Shown here in pieces: positions 35,456-43,083 of a DNA stretch of 57,144 bases. Position numbers and translations under genes: made by a program. How positions within the stretch are numbered: the first letter of the stretch is position 1; the number at the start of each line of letters is the position of its first letter. This DNA is from CAYLLN01 sp036496265 (GTDB lineage: Bacteria; Planctomycetota; Planctomycetia; Pirellulales; Pirellulaceae): assembly GCA_036496265.1 (NCBI GenBank), contig DASXLL010000026.1, positions 1-57,144 of the forward strand. Reading direction: 5' to 3'. Under the pieces are notes generated by a model. That model saw nothing but the letters and a program-made list of their open reading frames with translations, ran no database searches and was not told the origin of the DNA.

Positions 35456-36886
35456 ATGCTCCTTCACTTCCTCGGCGCGAATCGCCAAGTCACCGGCAGC
35501 CGTTATTGTCTCGAAGTCGCTGGCAAGCGGGTGATGATTGACTGCGGCATGTTTCAAGAGCGTGCTTTTCAGCCGCGGAATTGGGATCCGCCAGCTTTGC
35601 CGCCGGAAAGCATCACCGCAATGCTGCTGACGCATGTGCATATCGATCATTGCGGGCTGATTCCGCGACTCGTGCGGCTGGGCCTCAACGCGCCGATCTA
35701 TGCGACGGAGCCGTCGGTGGGGCTGGTGGATATCATGATGCGGGATGCGGCGGAGATTCAGGAAGAGGACATCGGGTACAAGCTGAAGCGGCATCAGCGG
35801 GAGGGGCGGAAGAGTCCGTTTCCGTATGAGCCGCTGTTCACGGTGGCGGATGTCGATCAGTGCAAGCCGCTATTTCGGCCGGTGAAGTATGATCAGCCGA
35901 TTCAGGTTCTGCCGGAGGTGAAGGCGTGGTTTTTTGATGCTGGGCACATTCTGGGCTCGGCGATGATTCGCGTCGAAGCGACCGAGAATGGAAGCACGAA
36001 GAGCATTGTTTTTTCGGGTGACATCGGCCAGGAGAACAAGCCGATCGTGAATGATCCGAGCATGCTGTGCTGCGCGGATTATGTGGTGATGGAATCGACG
36101 TATGGTGATCGAAACCATCCGCATCCGGGCGACACGGAGACGCAACTGGCCGAGGCAATCAATGACGCGGTGAGCCGAAAGGGCAATGTGATCATCCCGA
36201 CGTTCGCGGTGGAACGGGCGCAGGAGCTGGTCTATCACATCGGGCGGCTGCTGCGAGCCAACCGCATTCCGCAGATACCGGTGTTTCTGGATAGTCCGAT
36301 GGCGATTGACGTGACCGAAGTGTATTTGAAGTTTCACGATTGGTGCGACGAGGCACTGCTCAAGATGGTGCGCGATCAGCAGGCGCCGTTTGTGTATCCG
36401 AACTTGAAATATGTGCGGACAGCGGATCAGTCGAAGGAGATTAATCACGCACCGCCGCCGAATGTGATCATGGCCAGCTCAGGGATGTGCAGCGCCGGGC
36501 GGATCAAGCACCATTTGCGGAACAACATCGAGAAGCCCGAGGCCACGATCCTGTTCGTCGGTCATCAAGGCGAAGGCACGCTGGGCCGGCAGATCGTCGA
36601 CGGCGCCAAGCGGGTGCGGATATTCGGGCGGGATTATCAGGTGCGAGCCAAGGTATCGCAGATTTATGGATTTTCAGGGCACGCGGACCATGACGGGCTG
36701 ATGCGGTGGATCACGCATTTTCGGGATGGCGATGGCGGGAAGTCAGGCTCGAGTATGCAGCCGCCGAAGCGGGTTTTCATGACGCATGGGGAGGAGCCGG
36801 TGGCGCTGAAGCTGGCGGCGGAGATTAAGGCGACGCTGGGAATGGAGACGCATGTGCCGCAGTATCGGGAGACGGTGGAGTTGTGA
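35456..36886 (+). CDS. Beta-CASP metallo-beta-lactamase RNA hydrolase
   Basis: A 476-aa protein of the CPSF/RNase J-like COG1236 group. The zinc site is H60-V-H62-I-D64-H65 in LTHVHIDHCG, a further histidine lies in FDAGHILGSA, and the aspartate is in FSGDIG. The beta-CASP insert begins after YVVMESTYGDR. Later motifs are IPTFAVERAQE, IMASSGMCSAGR (motif B-like serine-rich turn) and the closing GFSGHADHDGL histidine. It is likely an endo- or exoribonuclease in RNA processing. It has no signal peptide and starts at ATG 35456. Confidence 0.93.
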   Translation: MLLHFLGANRQVTGSRYCLEVAGKRVMIDCGMFQERAFQPRNWDPPALPPESITAMLLTHVHIDHCGLIPRLVRLGLNAPIYATEPSVGLVDIMMRDAAEIQEEDIGYKLKRHQREGRKSPFPYEPLFTVADVDQCKPLFRPVKYDQPIQVLPEVKAWFFDAGHILGSAMIRVEATENGSTKSIVFSGDIGQENKPIVNDPSMLCCADYVVMESTYGDRNHPHPGDTETQLAEAINDAVSRKGNVIIPTFAVERAQELVYHIGRLLRANRIPQIPVFLDSPMAIDVTEVYLKFHDWCDEALLKMVRDQQAPFVYPNLKYVRTADQSKEINHAPPPNVIMASSGMCSAGRIKHHLRNNIEKPEATILFVGHQGEGTLGRQIVDGAKRVRIFGRDYQVRAKVSQIYGFSGHADHDGLMRWITHFRDGDGGKSGSSMQPPKRVFMTHGEEPVALKLAAEIKATLGMETHVPQYRETVEL

Positions 36887-36927
36887 GCGGAAGGCTGGCT
36901 GCCAACGAGATTTCAGGGATGCGGGCT

Positions 36928-36973
36928 GTAGCTGACCAGTGAGCGCTCCGCCGGCACGGGGCCGGTGGTCGCG
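36928..36973 (+). repeat. REP-type element A1 near the RAYT
   Basis: Head GTAGCTGACCAGTGAGCGCT followed by the hairpin CCGCCGGC-ACGGG-GCCGGTGG and the tail TCGCG. It lies downstream of the transposase gene. A partial hairpin arm (GGCCGGCGGTCACGGG) follows at about 36980-36996. Confidence 0.8.
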
Positions 36974-37020
36974 GGAAAAAGGCCGGCGGTCACGGGAAGG
37001 ATTAGGCGGCTGATGTTTTT

Positions 37021-37065
37021 GCGGCCACGGGGCTTGCCCCCGTGGAGCACTCACTGGCCAGCTAC
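37021..37065 (-). repeat. REP-type element A2 containing the RAYT stop codon
   Basis: On the minus strand the element reads GTAGCTGGCCAGTGAGTGCT, then CCACGGGG-GCAAG-CCCCGTGG and CCGC. The TAG of its GTAG head (37064-37062) is the stop codon of the transposase gene. The head matches the other copies, while the hairpin sequence differs but keeps an 8-bp stem and a 5-base loop. Confidence 0.8.
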
Positions 37066-37850
37066 AGCTTGCGGCGGATCGCGCCATGGTCGTAAGGGCC
37101 AAAAGTGCCGATGTAAAAGCTGAATTCGAAGACGGGCTTCATTTCGTGTGCGAAGGCGAGATTGTTCATCAAACTCAGTGCTATCTCGCGCGGCGCCTCT
37201 GAAACGTCGCAGCCCATTAGCGCATGCAGATGATTGCTCACCAAGCCCAGGCGCGAGAGCAACCAACCCTTCTTCCTGCAGGTGGCGAGTAGCATCGCGC
37301 GGGTCGCCGCTAGCCACTGCTCGCGCATGTCGGATAGGTGGTCCTTGTTTTCAAGCACCAAATGAAGGCTATGGGTGAATCTGCCATGGGCGCTAGCGCG
37401 AAGCGCTGTCAGATCGACGCTCGCATCGTGGAACAGAAACTTCTTAAGTCGCTCGACTACCCGTGGATCGGCCATGCGATGATGTTCTACCTGGCGGCCG
37501 ACGTAGTTTTGCAGCACTTCGTTGTTAGCGTCGCCGACACTGCTAATCGAATAGTGTCGTCGCCAGAGTTGTGGGATGTCGACCTTGAGCAAATGCTGCA
37601 GCCGACCTTTGACCGAACGGACAATGTCTGCCGGCGAAACTTCGGGCTTCGAGCTGAGGAAGAATTGCCCGGTAGCAGCTCCCATCAGCTGGCACTTGAG
37701 AAGGCGAATGCCGTCCGGCTCGACGGTACGGGCTAGTGACTGCCACCAGAGGTCTTGCTCCGGCCATGATTGCGCTGCAAAAAGCGTCAGCGACCAGTGG
37801 AGCTGATAGGCGGTGCGACAATTGGCGGCGGTGTAGAGGGGCTCGAGCAT
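37062..37850 (-). CDS. REP-associated Y1 transposase with two fused domains (RAYT)
   Basis: A 262-aa protein that reads as two Y1 transposase units in series. Unit 1 (residues about 14-124) has the opening YQLHWSLTLF, the segment VSPADIVRSVKGRLQHLL, LWRRHYSISSVGD and then VLQNYVGRQ, matching the YxxxQ catalytic tyrosine (Y116). Where HUH belongs it has CQLMGAATGQFFL, so the histidines are lost. Unit 2 (about 146-262) begins THSLHLVLENKDH, keeps the HUH pair in LVSNHLHALMG (H197, H199) and FSFYIGTFG, but ends at RRKL before the tyrosine position. Ordinary Y1 enzymes are about 130-150 aa dimers with HUH and tyrosine acting between subunits. Four GTAG-headed repeats flank the gene, as expected for a RAYT. 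Confidence 0.75.
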   Translation of the reverse strand: MLEPLYTAANCRTAYQLHWSLTLFAAQSWPEQDLWWQSLARTVEPDGIRLLKCQLMGAATGQFFLSSKPEVSPADIVRSVKGRLQHLLKVDIPQLWRRHYSISSVGDANNEVLQNYVGRQVEHHRMADPRVVERLKKFLFHDASVDLTALRASAHGRFTHSLHLVLENKDHLSDMREQWLAATRAMLLATCRKKGWLLSRLGLVSNHLHALMGCDVSEAPREIALSLMNNLAFAHEMKPVFEFSFYIGTFGPYDHGAIRRKL

Positions 37851-37894
37851 CCGCGTCGCGCGGGGCTGAAAGAAACGAAGGGGTTGCTGGCATT

Positions 37895-37940
37895 GTAGCC
37901 AGCCAGTGCGTGCCCCGCCGGCACAGGGCCGGCGGTCGCG
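37895..37940 (+). repeat. REP-type element B upstream of the RAYT
   Basis: GTAGCCAGCCAGTGCGTGCC followed by CCGCCGGC-ACAGG-GCCGGCGG and TCGCG. The stem is a perfect 8 bp. It lies 45 bases upstream of the transposase start. Confidence 0.8.
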
Positions 37941-37975
37941 ATTGGGGAAGAGAAAGAAAAGAGGTGGCCGGTGTG

Positions 37976-38021
37976 GTAGCTGGCCAGTGAGTGCTCCGCC
38001 GGCACGGGGCCGGCGGTCGCG
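37976..38021 (+). repeat. REP-type element C between RAYT and sigma factor genes
   Basis: GTAGCTGGCCAGTGAGTGCT followed by CCGCCGGC-ACGGG-GCCGGCGG and TCGCG. It is the most regular copy, with a perfect stem. It ends four bases from the stop of the sigma-factor gene. Confidence 0.82.
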
Positions 38022-38024
38022 AAA

Positions 38025-38930
38025 TCACACCTCAAGCGAATCTTCCAGATCCATCAGGCGTTCGCGGGGGTCTTTGAGGCCGTCGGCGAGTTTGGCGAGG
38101 GCTTCGGTTTCGATTTGGCGGACGCGTTCGCGGGTGAGGCCGAGGGATTCGCCGATTTCTTTGAGCGTGTGGGGCTGGTGGTTGTCGAGGCCGAAACGCA
38201 TGCGGAGGACGATGGCTTCGCGCTCATCCATGACGTGCAGCATTTCCATGACGCTCTTGAGGACGTCGTGCTCGACGAGCTCGTCCTCGGGTGTCTTCAG
38301 CCGCTCGTCCATCACGATCTCGCCGAGCGACCAGCCGGTTTCGGACTGGTCGGTTTGGGGCGTGCTGTTGTAGATGCGGATGGCCTTCTTGATGATGGGC
38401 AGCTTCTTCTTTTGCAGGCCGAGAACGCGGCCGACTTCTTCGGGCGTGGGCGTTCGGCCGAGCTCTTCGGTCAGTCGGGCAGAGGCGCGCCGCCATTTGC
38501 TGAGCAGTTCGACCATGTAAGCTGGGATGCGGATCGTCTTGGCGCTGTTGATGAGGGCCCGCTTGATCGATTGCTTGATCCAGTAGCTGGCGTAGGTGCT
38601 GAAGCGGGTGCCGACAGCCGGGTCAAAACCTTCGACGGCGCGGAGCAGGCCGAGGTTGCCTTCTTCGATCAGGTCTTGGAGCGCGAGGCCCTTGCCCGTG
38701 TAGCCGCGAGCGATGTTGACGACGAGGCGGAGGTTGGCCCGCACCATGCGATCGCGGGCGCGGACGTCGCCCAGCGCGATCAGGTGGGCCAGCTCTTGTT
38801 CGTCCTTGGCGGTGAGGAGGGCCGTCTCGTTGATTTCGCGGAGGTAGGTTTCCAGCGGCGTCTGCAGCGCGCCGCCTTTACGAGAGATGCGGCTTTTGGC
38901 TTCGGGAGCGGTCCGCTTGGTAGCAGGCAT
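38025..38930 (-). CDS. Sigma-70-family RNA polymerase sigma factor (RpoD/SigA-like)
   Basis: A 301-aa sigma factor with regions 1.2, 2, 3 and 4. Region 1.2 begins PLETYLREINETALLTAKDEQELA, region 2 has NLRLVVNIARGYTGKGLALQDLIEEGNLGLLRAVEGFDP and RFSTYASYWIKQSIKRAL, and region 4 ends LGLTRERVRQIETEALAKL. Region 1.1 is absent and the protein is shorter than most housekeeping factors. It may be the primary factor in its short planctomycete form or a group 2 factor. The start is MPATKRTAP at 38930. Confidence 0.93.
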   Translation of the reverse strand: MPATKRTAPEAKSRISRKGGALQTPLETYLREINETALLTAKDEQELAHLIALGDVRARDRMVRANLRLVVNIARGYTGKGLALQDLIEEGNLGLLRAVEGFDPAVGTRFSTYASYWIKQSIKRALINSAKTIRIPAYMVELLSKWRRASARLTEELGRTPTPEEVGRVLGLQKKKLPIIKKAIRIYNSTPQTDQSETGWSLGEIVMDERLKTPEDELVEHDVLKSVMEMLHVMDEREAIVLRMRFGLDNHQPHTLKEIGESLGLTRERVRQIETEALAKLADGLKDPRERLMDLEDSLEV

Positions 38931-39307
38931 GGGCGATTGGCGGGGCTGGAGGAGGGTAGGACGAGAGATAGCATCGACCAGAGAGTGATAGCACCTGAAT
39001 TTTGGCACCGACTCGATGATGTGCGCAGATTGAACGCGTGAGTCGTGTCGTTTCAATCGCGCGGAGATGGAGGATTATGCGGATTTTGTCAGTGGTCAGT
39101 GGTCAGTTGACAGTCGATTGAGGCGTTAATTCACTTGTCTTTTGGGATTTGTCAGATGTCACTCGTCATTGGTCATGCGGGCCTCATGATTCGTCATTCC
39201 CGGATATGGGGCGGTGCCCGCGACGATTTTGCCGATCAAGGCGGCTGCAACCGTGACGAGTTGTCCGCCGGCGATTAAAGTGGACGAAACCCAACGAAGG
39301 ATTTTTT
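38931..39307. other. Gap between sigma-factor and small-protein genes
   Basis: The 377-base gap contains heptamer repeats (GTCAGTG units at 39088-39116, weaker CATTGGT-like units around 39155-39190) and the promoter region of the sigma factor and of the 64-aa gene, which are divergent. I see no other gene. An upstream extension of the sigma-factor frame to 39056 is not needed. Confidence 0.45.
39088..39116 (+). repeat. Heptameric repeat GTCAGTG
   Basis: Units GTCAGTG, GTCAGTG, GTCAGTT and GACAGTC follow with a period of seven. The unit is the reverse complement of the AACTGAC repeat at 22533-22587. Confidence 0.75.
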
Positions 39308-39502
39308 ATGGCTGACAACGATACCAACGCTTCAATCCGCCAATGGCTCAAGGACAAGGGCTATTCCGATCGCGACATTGAGAAGATTCTCGCCAAGCTG
39401 GCGGACCACGATCATAAGACGATGAGCGACGCGGTGTTCGATTCGATCGGCGGCGACGGAAAATCGCTGGAAGATTTGATTGGGGATTTGTTGGCGGAGT
39501 GA
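39308..39502 (+). CDS. Small conserved acidic protein of unknown function
   Basis: A 64-aa acidic soluble protein, MADNDTNASIRQWLKDKGYS and onward, ending EDLIGDLLAE. Two or three amphipathic helices can be seen: IRQWLKDKGYSDRDIEKILAKL resembles a UBA-like or recombinase-regulator helical hairpin, and TMSDAVFDSIG and LEDLIGDLLAE follow. A purine-rich AAGGA lies nine bases before the ATG. I do not recognise the family. It stands alone between the sigma-factor and proB genes. Confidence 0.65.
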   Translation: MADNDTNASIRQWLKDKGYSDRDIEKILAKLADHDHKTMSDAVFDSIGGDGKSLEDLIGDLLAE

Positions 39503-39512
39503 GGCTGACGTC

Positions 39513-39587
39513 GGTGGGCCGGCGCTCGCTACGCGAGCTTGTCCCACCCTACAGACCCGGGCTCATCACGCGGAGCGTGATGGCTAC
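39513..39587 (-). repeat. Two GTAG-headed palindromes side by side
   Basis: On the minus strand GTAGCC-ATCACGC-TCC-GCGTGAT (39587-39565) is followed by GTAGGGTGGGACAAGCTCGC and its complementary half (39552-39513, outer stem GGTGGG/CCCACC, inner stem GCTCGCG-TA-GCGAGC). They fill the 90-base gap between the 64-aa gene and proB. Confidence 0.75.
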
Positions 39588-39592
39588 GGTGG

Positions 39593-40840
39593 CTACTTCT
39601 TCACGATCGCCAAATTGTCCCGGTGAATGACCTCTTCATACGGCCTCCGCCCGAGGACCTGCGAGATTTTTTCGGACTTGATCCCTTTGATACGTTCGAG
39701 GTCGGCGGAGGAGTAGTTGGTTAGGCCGCGGGCGATGACGTGGCCTTCGGCGTCGCAGAGGGCGACGACGTCTCCTTTTTGGAATTCGCCTTGGGTGCCG
39801 GTGATGCCGGCGGCGAGGAGGCTTTTGCCTTTTTCGAGGATGGCCCGGCGGGCGCCGTCGTCGAGCTGGATGCGGCCTTTGACCTGGGCCGAGAAGCCGA
39901 GCCAGCGTTTGAAGGGGCTGATGCCTTTGCCTTGGCCGAGGAACAGTGTGCCGACCGCGTCGCCGCCCATGATGCGCGTGAGCACATCGGTTTTGCGGCC
40001 GCTGGCGATGATCATGTTCTCGCCGGAGGTGGTGACCATACGTGCGGCTTCGAGCTTGCTGGCCATGCCGCCTTTGCTGAGGCCCGTTTTGCGGTCGCGA
40101 ACGAACGCGAGGACGTGCTCGTCGATTTGTTCGACGGTGGAGACGAGTTTGGATTGCGAGAGTGCCGGATCGCCGTCATAGAGGCCGTCGATATCGGAGA
40201 GGACGATGAGGAGCGGGGCGCGGAGCAGGTTGGTGACCATCGCGGCGAGGCGGTCGTTGTCGCCGAACGTAGTTTTCAGCTCATCGACGCTGACGGTGTC
40301 GTTTTCGTTGATGATCGGCACGGCGCCGAAGTCGAGCAGCGAGTGCAGCGTGTTGCGGACGTTGAGATAGCGAATGCGGTCATCGACGTCTTCCACGGTC
40401 AGCAATACCTGGGCGGCGCGGCGGCCGTGTTTGGCGAACGTGCTGTCGTAAGTCTGAATCAGATGAGTCTGGCCGACGGCGGCGACGGCTTGGAGCTTGG
40501 CCAGGTCGGTCGGCCGCGCTTTGAGGCCCAGGAGGCTGATGCCCGCGCCGACCGCACCGCTGGATACCAGCACCACGCGGCGGCCACCGCTGCTGATGGC
40601 GTGGATTTCCTCGGCGAGTTGCTCGATCCGTTTGTAATCGAGCGTTCCGTCTTCCTGCGTCAGGACGCGGGTGCCGACTTTCACGACGACCGTGTGAGCA
40701 GCCGCTGTGACTTGCTGGCGGTGGGTTTCCGGGCTGTTGTTAGTGGCGGCGGTCACGGGGATAGCGAAGTGGGGGCGGCGGCGAGTGGCGGAATAGCTGC
40801 TGAGGACCGGAGGCGCGGGCAAAAACGCGGCTAAAGACAT
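39593..40840 (-). CDS. proB: Glutamate 5-kinase
   Basis: A 415-aa enzyme catalysing the first step of proline synthesis, phosphorylating glutamate. The kinase domain has VVVKVGTRVLTQ (about 50-61), VLVSSGAVGAGISLLG, IPIINENDTVSVDEL-type sequence (VPIINENDTVS) and IVLSDIDGLYDGDP. A C-terminal PUA domain includes KGDVVALCDAEGHVIARGLTNYSS. The start MSLAAFLPAPP at 40840 leaves an N-terminal extension of about 45 residues that is longer than usual, and a start further in is possible. It is divergent from lexA. No proA is present in the window. Confidence 0.95.
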   Translation of the reverse strand: MSLAAFLPAPPVLSSYSATRRRPHFAIPVTAATNNSPETHRQQVTAAAHTVVVKVGTRVLTQEDGTLDYKRIEQLAEEIHAISSGGRRVVLVSSGAVGAGISLLGLKARPTDLAKLQAVAAVGQTHLIQTYDSTFAKHGRRAAQVLLTVEDVDDRIRYLNVRNTLHSLLDFGAVPIINENDTVSVDELKTTFGDNDRLAAMVTNLLRAPLLIVLSDIDGLYDGDPALSQSKLVSTVEQIDEHVLAFVRDRKTGLSKGGMASKLEAARMVTTSGENMIIASGRKTDVLTRIMGGDAVGTLFLGQGKGISPFKRWLGFSAQVKGRIQLDDGARRAILEKGKSLLAAGITGTQGEFQKGDVVALCDAEGHVIARGLTNYSSADLERIKGIKSEKISQVLGRRPYEEVIHRDNLAIVKK

Positions 40841-40871
40841 GATAGCTTCCGAAGGAGAAAACCGGGGACAA

Positions 40872-40897
40872 GTAGGTCCTGCCCGCCGGGCGGGACC
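40872..40897 (+). repeat. GTAG-headed palindrome between proB and lexA
   Basis: GTAGGTCCTGCCCGCCGGG followed by CGGGACC. The stem pairs GGTCC and GCCCG with CGGGC and GGACC around CCG. A related copy is in rluA. Confidence 0.7.
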
Positions 40898-40911
40898 TTG
40901 GCCCCGGGTAA

Positions 40912-40941
40912 GGTGGATGCCGCCGGGCCGGCGGCACCTAC
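40912..40941 (-). repeat. Second GTAG-headed palindrome between proB and lexA
   Basis: On the minus strand GTAGGTGCCGCCGGCCCGG continues to CGGCATCCACC, with the stem TGCCGCCGG/CCGGCGGCA. It is in the opposite orientation to the copy at 40872. Confidence 0.7.
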
Positions 40942-41018
40942 AGGACCTGACCGGGAAAGTAGCCCAAAAAGGCAAAAAAAGGCAACCCGAATTCTGAAAG
41001 GCACTTGATAAGTTGTTC

Positions 41019-41042
41019 ACTTGTGTATTAGAATTCACTAGT
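41019..41042 (+). promoter_or_regulatory. Candidate LexA operator
   Basis: ACTTGTG and CACTAGT, ten bases apart (TATTAGAATT), form an imperfect palindrome with six of seven matching pairs, 43 bases before the lexA start. LexA repressors usually control their own gene through such sites. It does not match the known E. coli or Bacillus SOS boxes, so the call rests on position and symmetry. Confidence 0.35.
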
Positions 41043-41084
41043 CACCCGTTCACCTCACCGTCGTGCATGCACAGGAGCCTCCGC

Positions 41085-41705
41085 ATGTCTGCCCTTGTAG
41101 ATTCGCTAACCGACCGGCAAGCCAAAATCTTTGAGTTCATTAAGGATCGGGTGCAAAGTCGGGGATATGGACCAACAGTCCGGGAAATTGGGGAGCATTT
41201 CAAAATCAGTTCTCCTAATGGCGTCATGTGCCATTTGCGGGCGCTGGAGAAGAAGCAGCTCTTAAAGCGGGTGACGAAGCATGGTCGTGCTATCGCCCGC
41301 GCCATTGAGGTCGCCCCCGAAATCATGGCCGAGGATAAAGGCATGCCGCTGGCCGGAACGGTCGCCGCGGGGCTGACGAATCTGGCCTTCGAGCAAAACG
41401 ACCGCATTGATTTCGGCACGATGTTCGTCAAAAAGAATCTCTTTGCCTTGAAGGTGAAGGGTGATTCGATGATCGACGCTCAAATCGCCGACGGCGACTA
41501 TGTTGTGATCAAAAAACAGCGAACGGCTCGCTCCGGCGATATGGTTGTGGCTCAAACGCCAGAAGGTGAAGCGACCCTCAAATACTGGCATCCAGAGGCT
41601 CATCGGATTCGCCTGCAGCCGGCGAATTCGTCGATGTCGCCCATTTATGTGAAAGAAGCGAGCGTCCTGGGAATCGTCGTGGGCGTGGTTCGCAATATGA
41701 TTTAG
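41085..41705 (+). CDS. lexA: LexA repressor
   Basis: A 206-aa SOS regulator that represses DNA-damage genes and cleaves itself when RecA is activated. The winged-helix N-terminal domain is clear (LTDRQAKIFEFIKDRV, GPTVREIGEHFKISSPNGVMCHL). The self-cleavage bond is A95-G96 in GTVAAGLTN, the nucleophile is S128 in VKGDSMIDAQI, and the base is K166 in EATLKYW. The start at 41085 is supported by AGGAG eight bases upstream; an in-frame ATG at 41067 lies before this site. The gene is divergent from proB across a repeat-rich gap. Confidence 0.96.
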   Translation: MSALVDSLTDRQAKIFEFIKDRVQSRGYGPTVREIGEHFKISSPNGVMCHLRALEKKQLLKRVTKHGRAIARAIEVAPEIMAEDKGMPLAGTVAAGLTNLAFEQNDRIDFGTMFVKKNLFALKVKGDSMIDAQIADGDYVVIKKQRTARSGDMVVAQTPEGEATLKYWHPEAHRIRLQPANSSMSPIYVKEASVLGIVVGVVRNMI

Positions 41706-41712
41706 GCCGTGC

Positions 41713-41868
41713 CGGCAGCGTAGGAGAAAGATTAGGAGTAGGAGTAAGATTAGGAATTGGATTAAGAGTAAGAGCATGATTAAGAGTAGGACTGGCTGGT
41801 CCTAATCCTACTCTTGCTCCTGCTCTTAATCATGTTCCTAATCTTAATCCTCATCTTCCTCTTACTCT
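41713..41868 (+). repeat. Hexameric tandem-repeat hairpin after lexA
   Basis: The left half is built from units such as AGGAGT, AAGATT and AAGAGT, and the right half from their complements. Perfect pairing includes CATGATTAAGAG (41775-41786) with CTCTTAATCATG (41823-41834) and TAGGAC with GTCCTA around the centre. It fills the 181-base gap between lexA and the pseudo-sulfatase and could act as a strong hairpin. Confidence 0.8.
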
Positions 41869-41886
41869 TCTGCGCGACCTCCTGTG

Positions 41887-43083
41887 ATGCCGCCAAAGTC
41901 TGTCGTCGTCCTCCTCATCGATCGGCTCGGGGCCGCGTGGGTCGGGCCGTATGGCAATTCGTGGCTGGACACGCCGAATTTCAATCGGCTGGCGACGCGG
42001 TCGGTTCTTTTCGAATCGGCGATTGCCTCGACGGCCGATTTGAGCGAGGTGTATCGCGGACTGTGGACGGGCCGGCATGTTTTAGAGCCGAAGCCAGCTG
42101 ATGCGCTAAGCGTTCCCGCAATGGCAGCGAAAAAGGGGTCGCCGATATTGCTGACCGACGATGAATCGGTCGCGAAGCACGAATTGGCGAATGATTTCGC
42201 GGAAATTCACTTCCAGCGGCCGGGACGAATTGAAATAAATGCGCCGCAGGTCGAGCGAACGGACCTGTTTGGTTTTTTTGATGCCGCCTGCGAACTCGTT
42301 TCGGCGTCGGAGCGGCCAAATCTGGTTTGGCTACATGCGCGAGGTATGTCGGGGCCGTGGGATGCGCCGCTGGAGCTGCGCGAGCAATTTGCCGACGAAG
42401 ATGATCCCGTGCCGCCGCCATTCGTCGCGCCGCCTGAGAAAATGCTCGAGGCGGGTTTTGATCCCGACGAACTGCTTGGTTTCACTCAAGCTTATGCCGG
42501 GCAAGTCGCGCTGGCCGACGTCGGCCTCGGCCTGTTGATGGAATCGCTCGACAGTCATTCTCTGGCCGACGAAACCTTGTTCATCGTCACTTCGCCGCGA
42601 GGTTACCCGCTCGGCGAGCATCAGCGGGTTGGGCCATGCGACAACGCTCTCTATGGCGAGCTGCTGCACGTGCCGCTTCTCATTCAATTTCCCGGTGGTC
42701 AATCCAGGATGACGCGCAATCAGCAAATCGTTCAGCCGCATCGAGCCTTGGACATTCTCCGCCACGACGACGACGCGAAGTTCATGGAGCAGATCGTCAA
42801 TCCGCGGCCAGAGCCGCAATCGGCGTTCGCTGTTGGTGATCGTCAGCGAGCCATCCGCACGCCGGCCTGGTTTCTGCGAGAGAAGCAAGTCGAGGGAGAA
42901 CCGGTACACGAGCTGTTTGCCAAACCTGACGACCGATTTGAGGCGAACGAGATTTCTTCGCGCTGTGGTGATGTCGTCGAGTTGCTAGCAGCCGAGCTGG
43001 ACCGGTTTGCGGCTGCCGCTGAGGAGGGGAAAGCCCCCGAAAGTCCGCCGCTTGCCGAAGTTCTGTACGACACCTGGCGGTGA
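41887..43083 (+). CDS. Sulfatase-fold pseudoenzyme
   Basis: A 398-aa protein with the alkaline phosphatase/sulfatase fold but without its active site. The opening VVVLLIDRLGAAWVGPYGN corresponds to the IDDLG metal motif with the second aspartate replaced by arginine. The formylglycine position, normally CxPSR before AALMTG, reads LSEVYRGLWTG, with no cysteine. The late metal motif, normally TSDHG or TSDNG, reads TSPRGYPLGEH. No signal peptide is present. A non-catalytic or altered role is likely. The start at 41887 is the second of two possible (GTG 41884). The 1314-aa secreted-protein gene follows after 132 bases. Confidence 0.75.
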   Translation: MPPKSVVVLLIDRLGAAWVGPYGNSWLDTPNFNRLATRSVLFESAIASTADLSEVYRGLWTGRHVLEPKPADALSVPAMAAKKGSPILLTDDESVAKHELANDFAEIHFQRPGRIEINAPQVERTDLFGFFDAACELVSASERPNLVWLHARGMSGPWDAPLELREQFADEDDPVPPPFVAPPEKMLEAGFDPDELLGFTQAYAGQVALADVGLGLLMESLDSHSLADETLFIVTSPRGYPLGEHQRVGPCDNALYGELLHVPLLIQFPGGQSRMTRNQQIVQPHRALDILRHDDDAKFMEQIVNPRPEPQSAFAVGDRQRAIRTPAWFLREKQVEGEPVHELFAKPDDRFEANEISSRCGDVVELLAAELDRFAAAAEEGKAPESPPLAEVLYDTWR

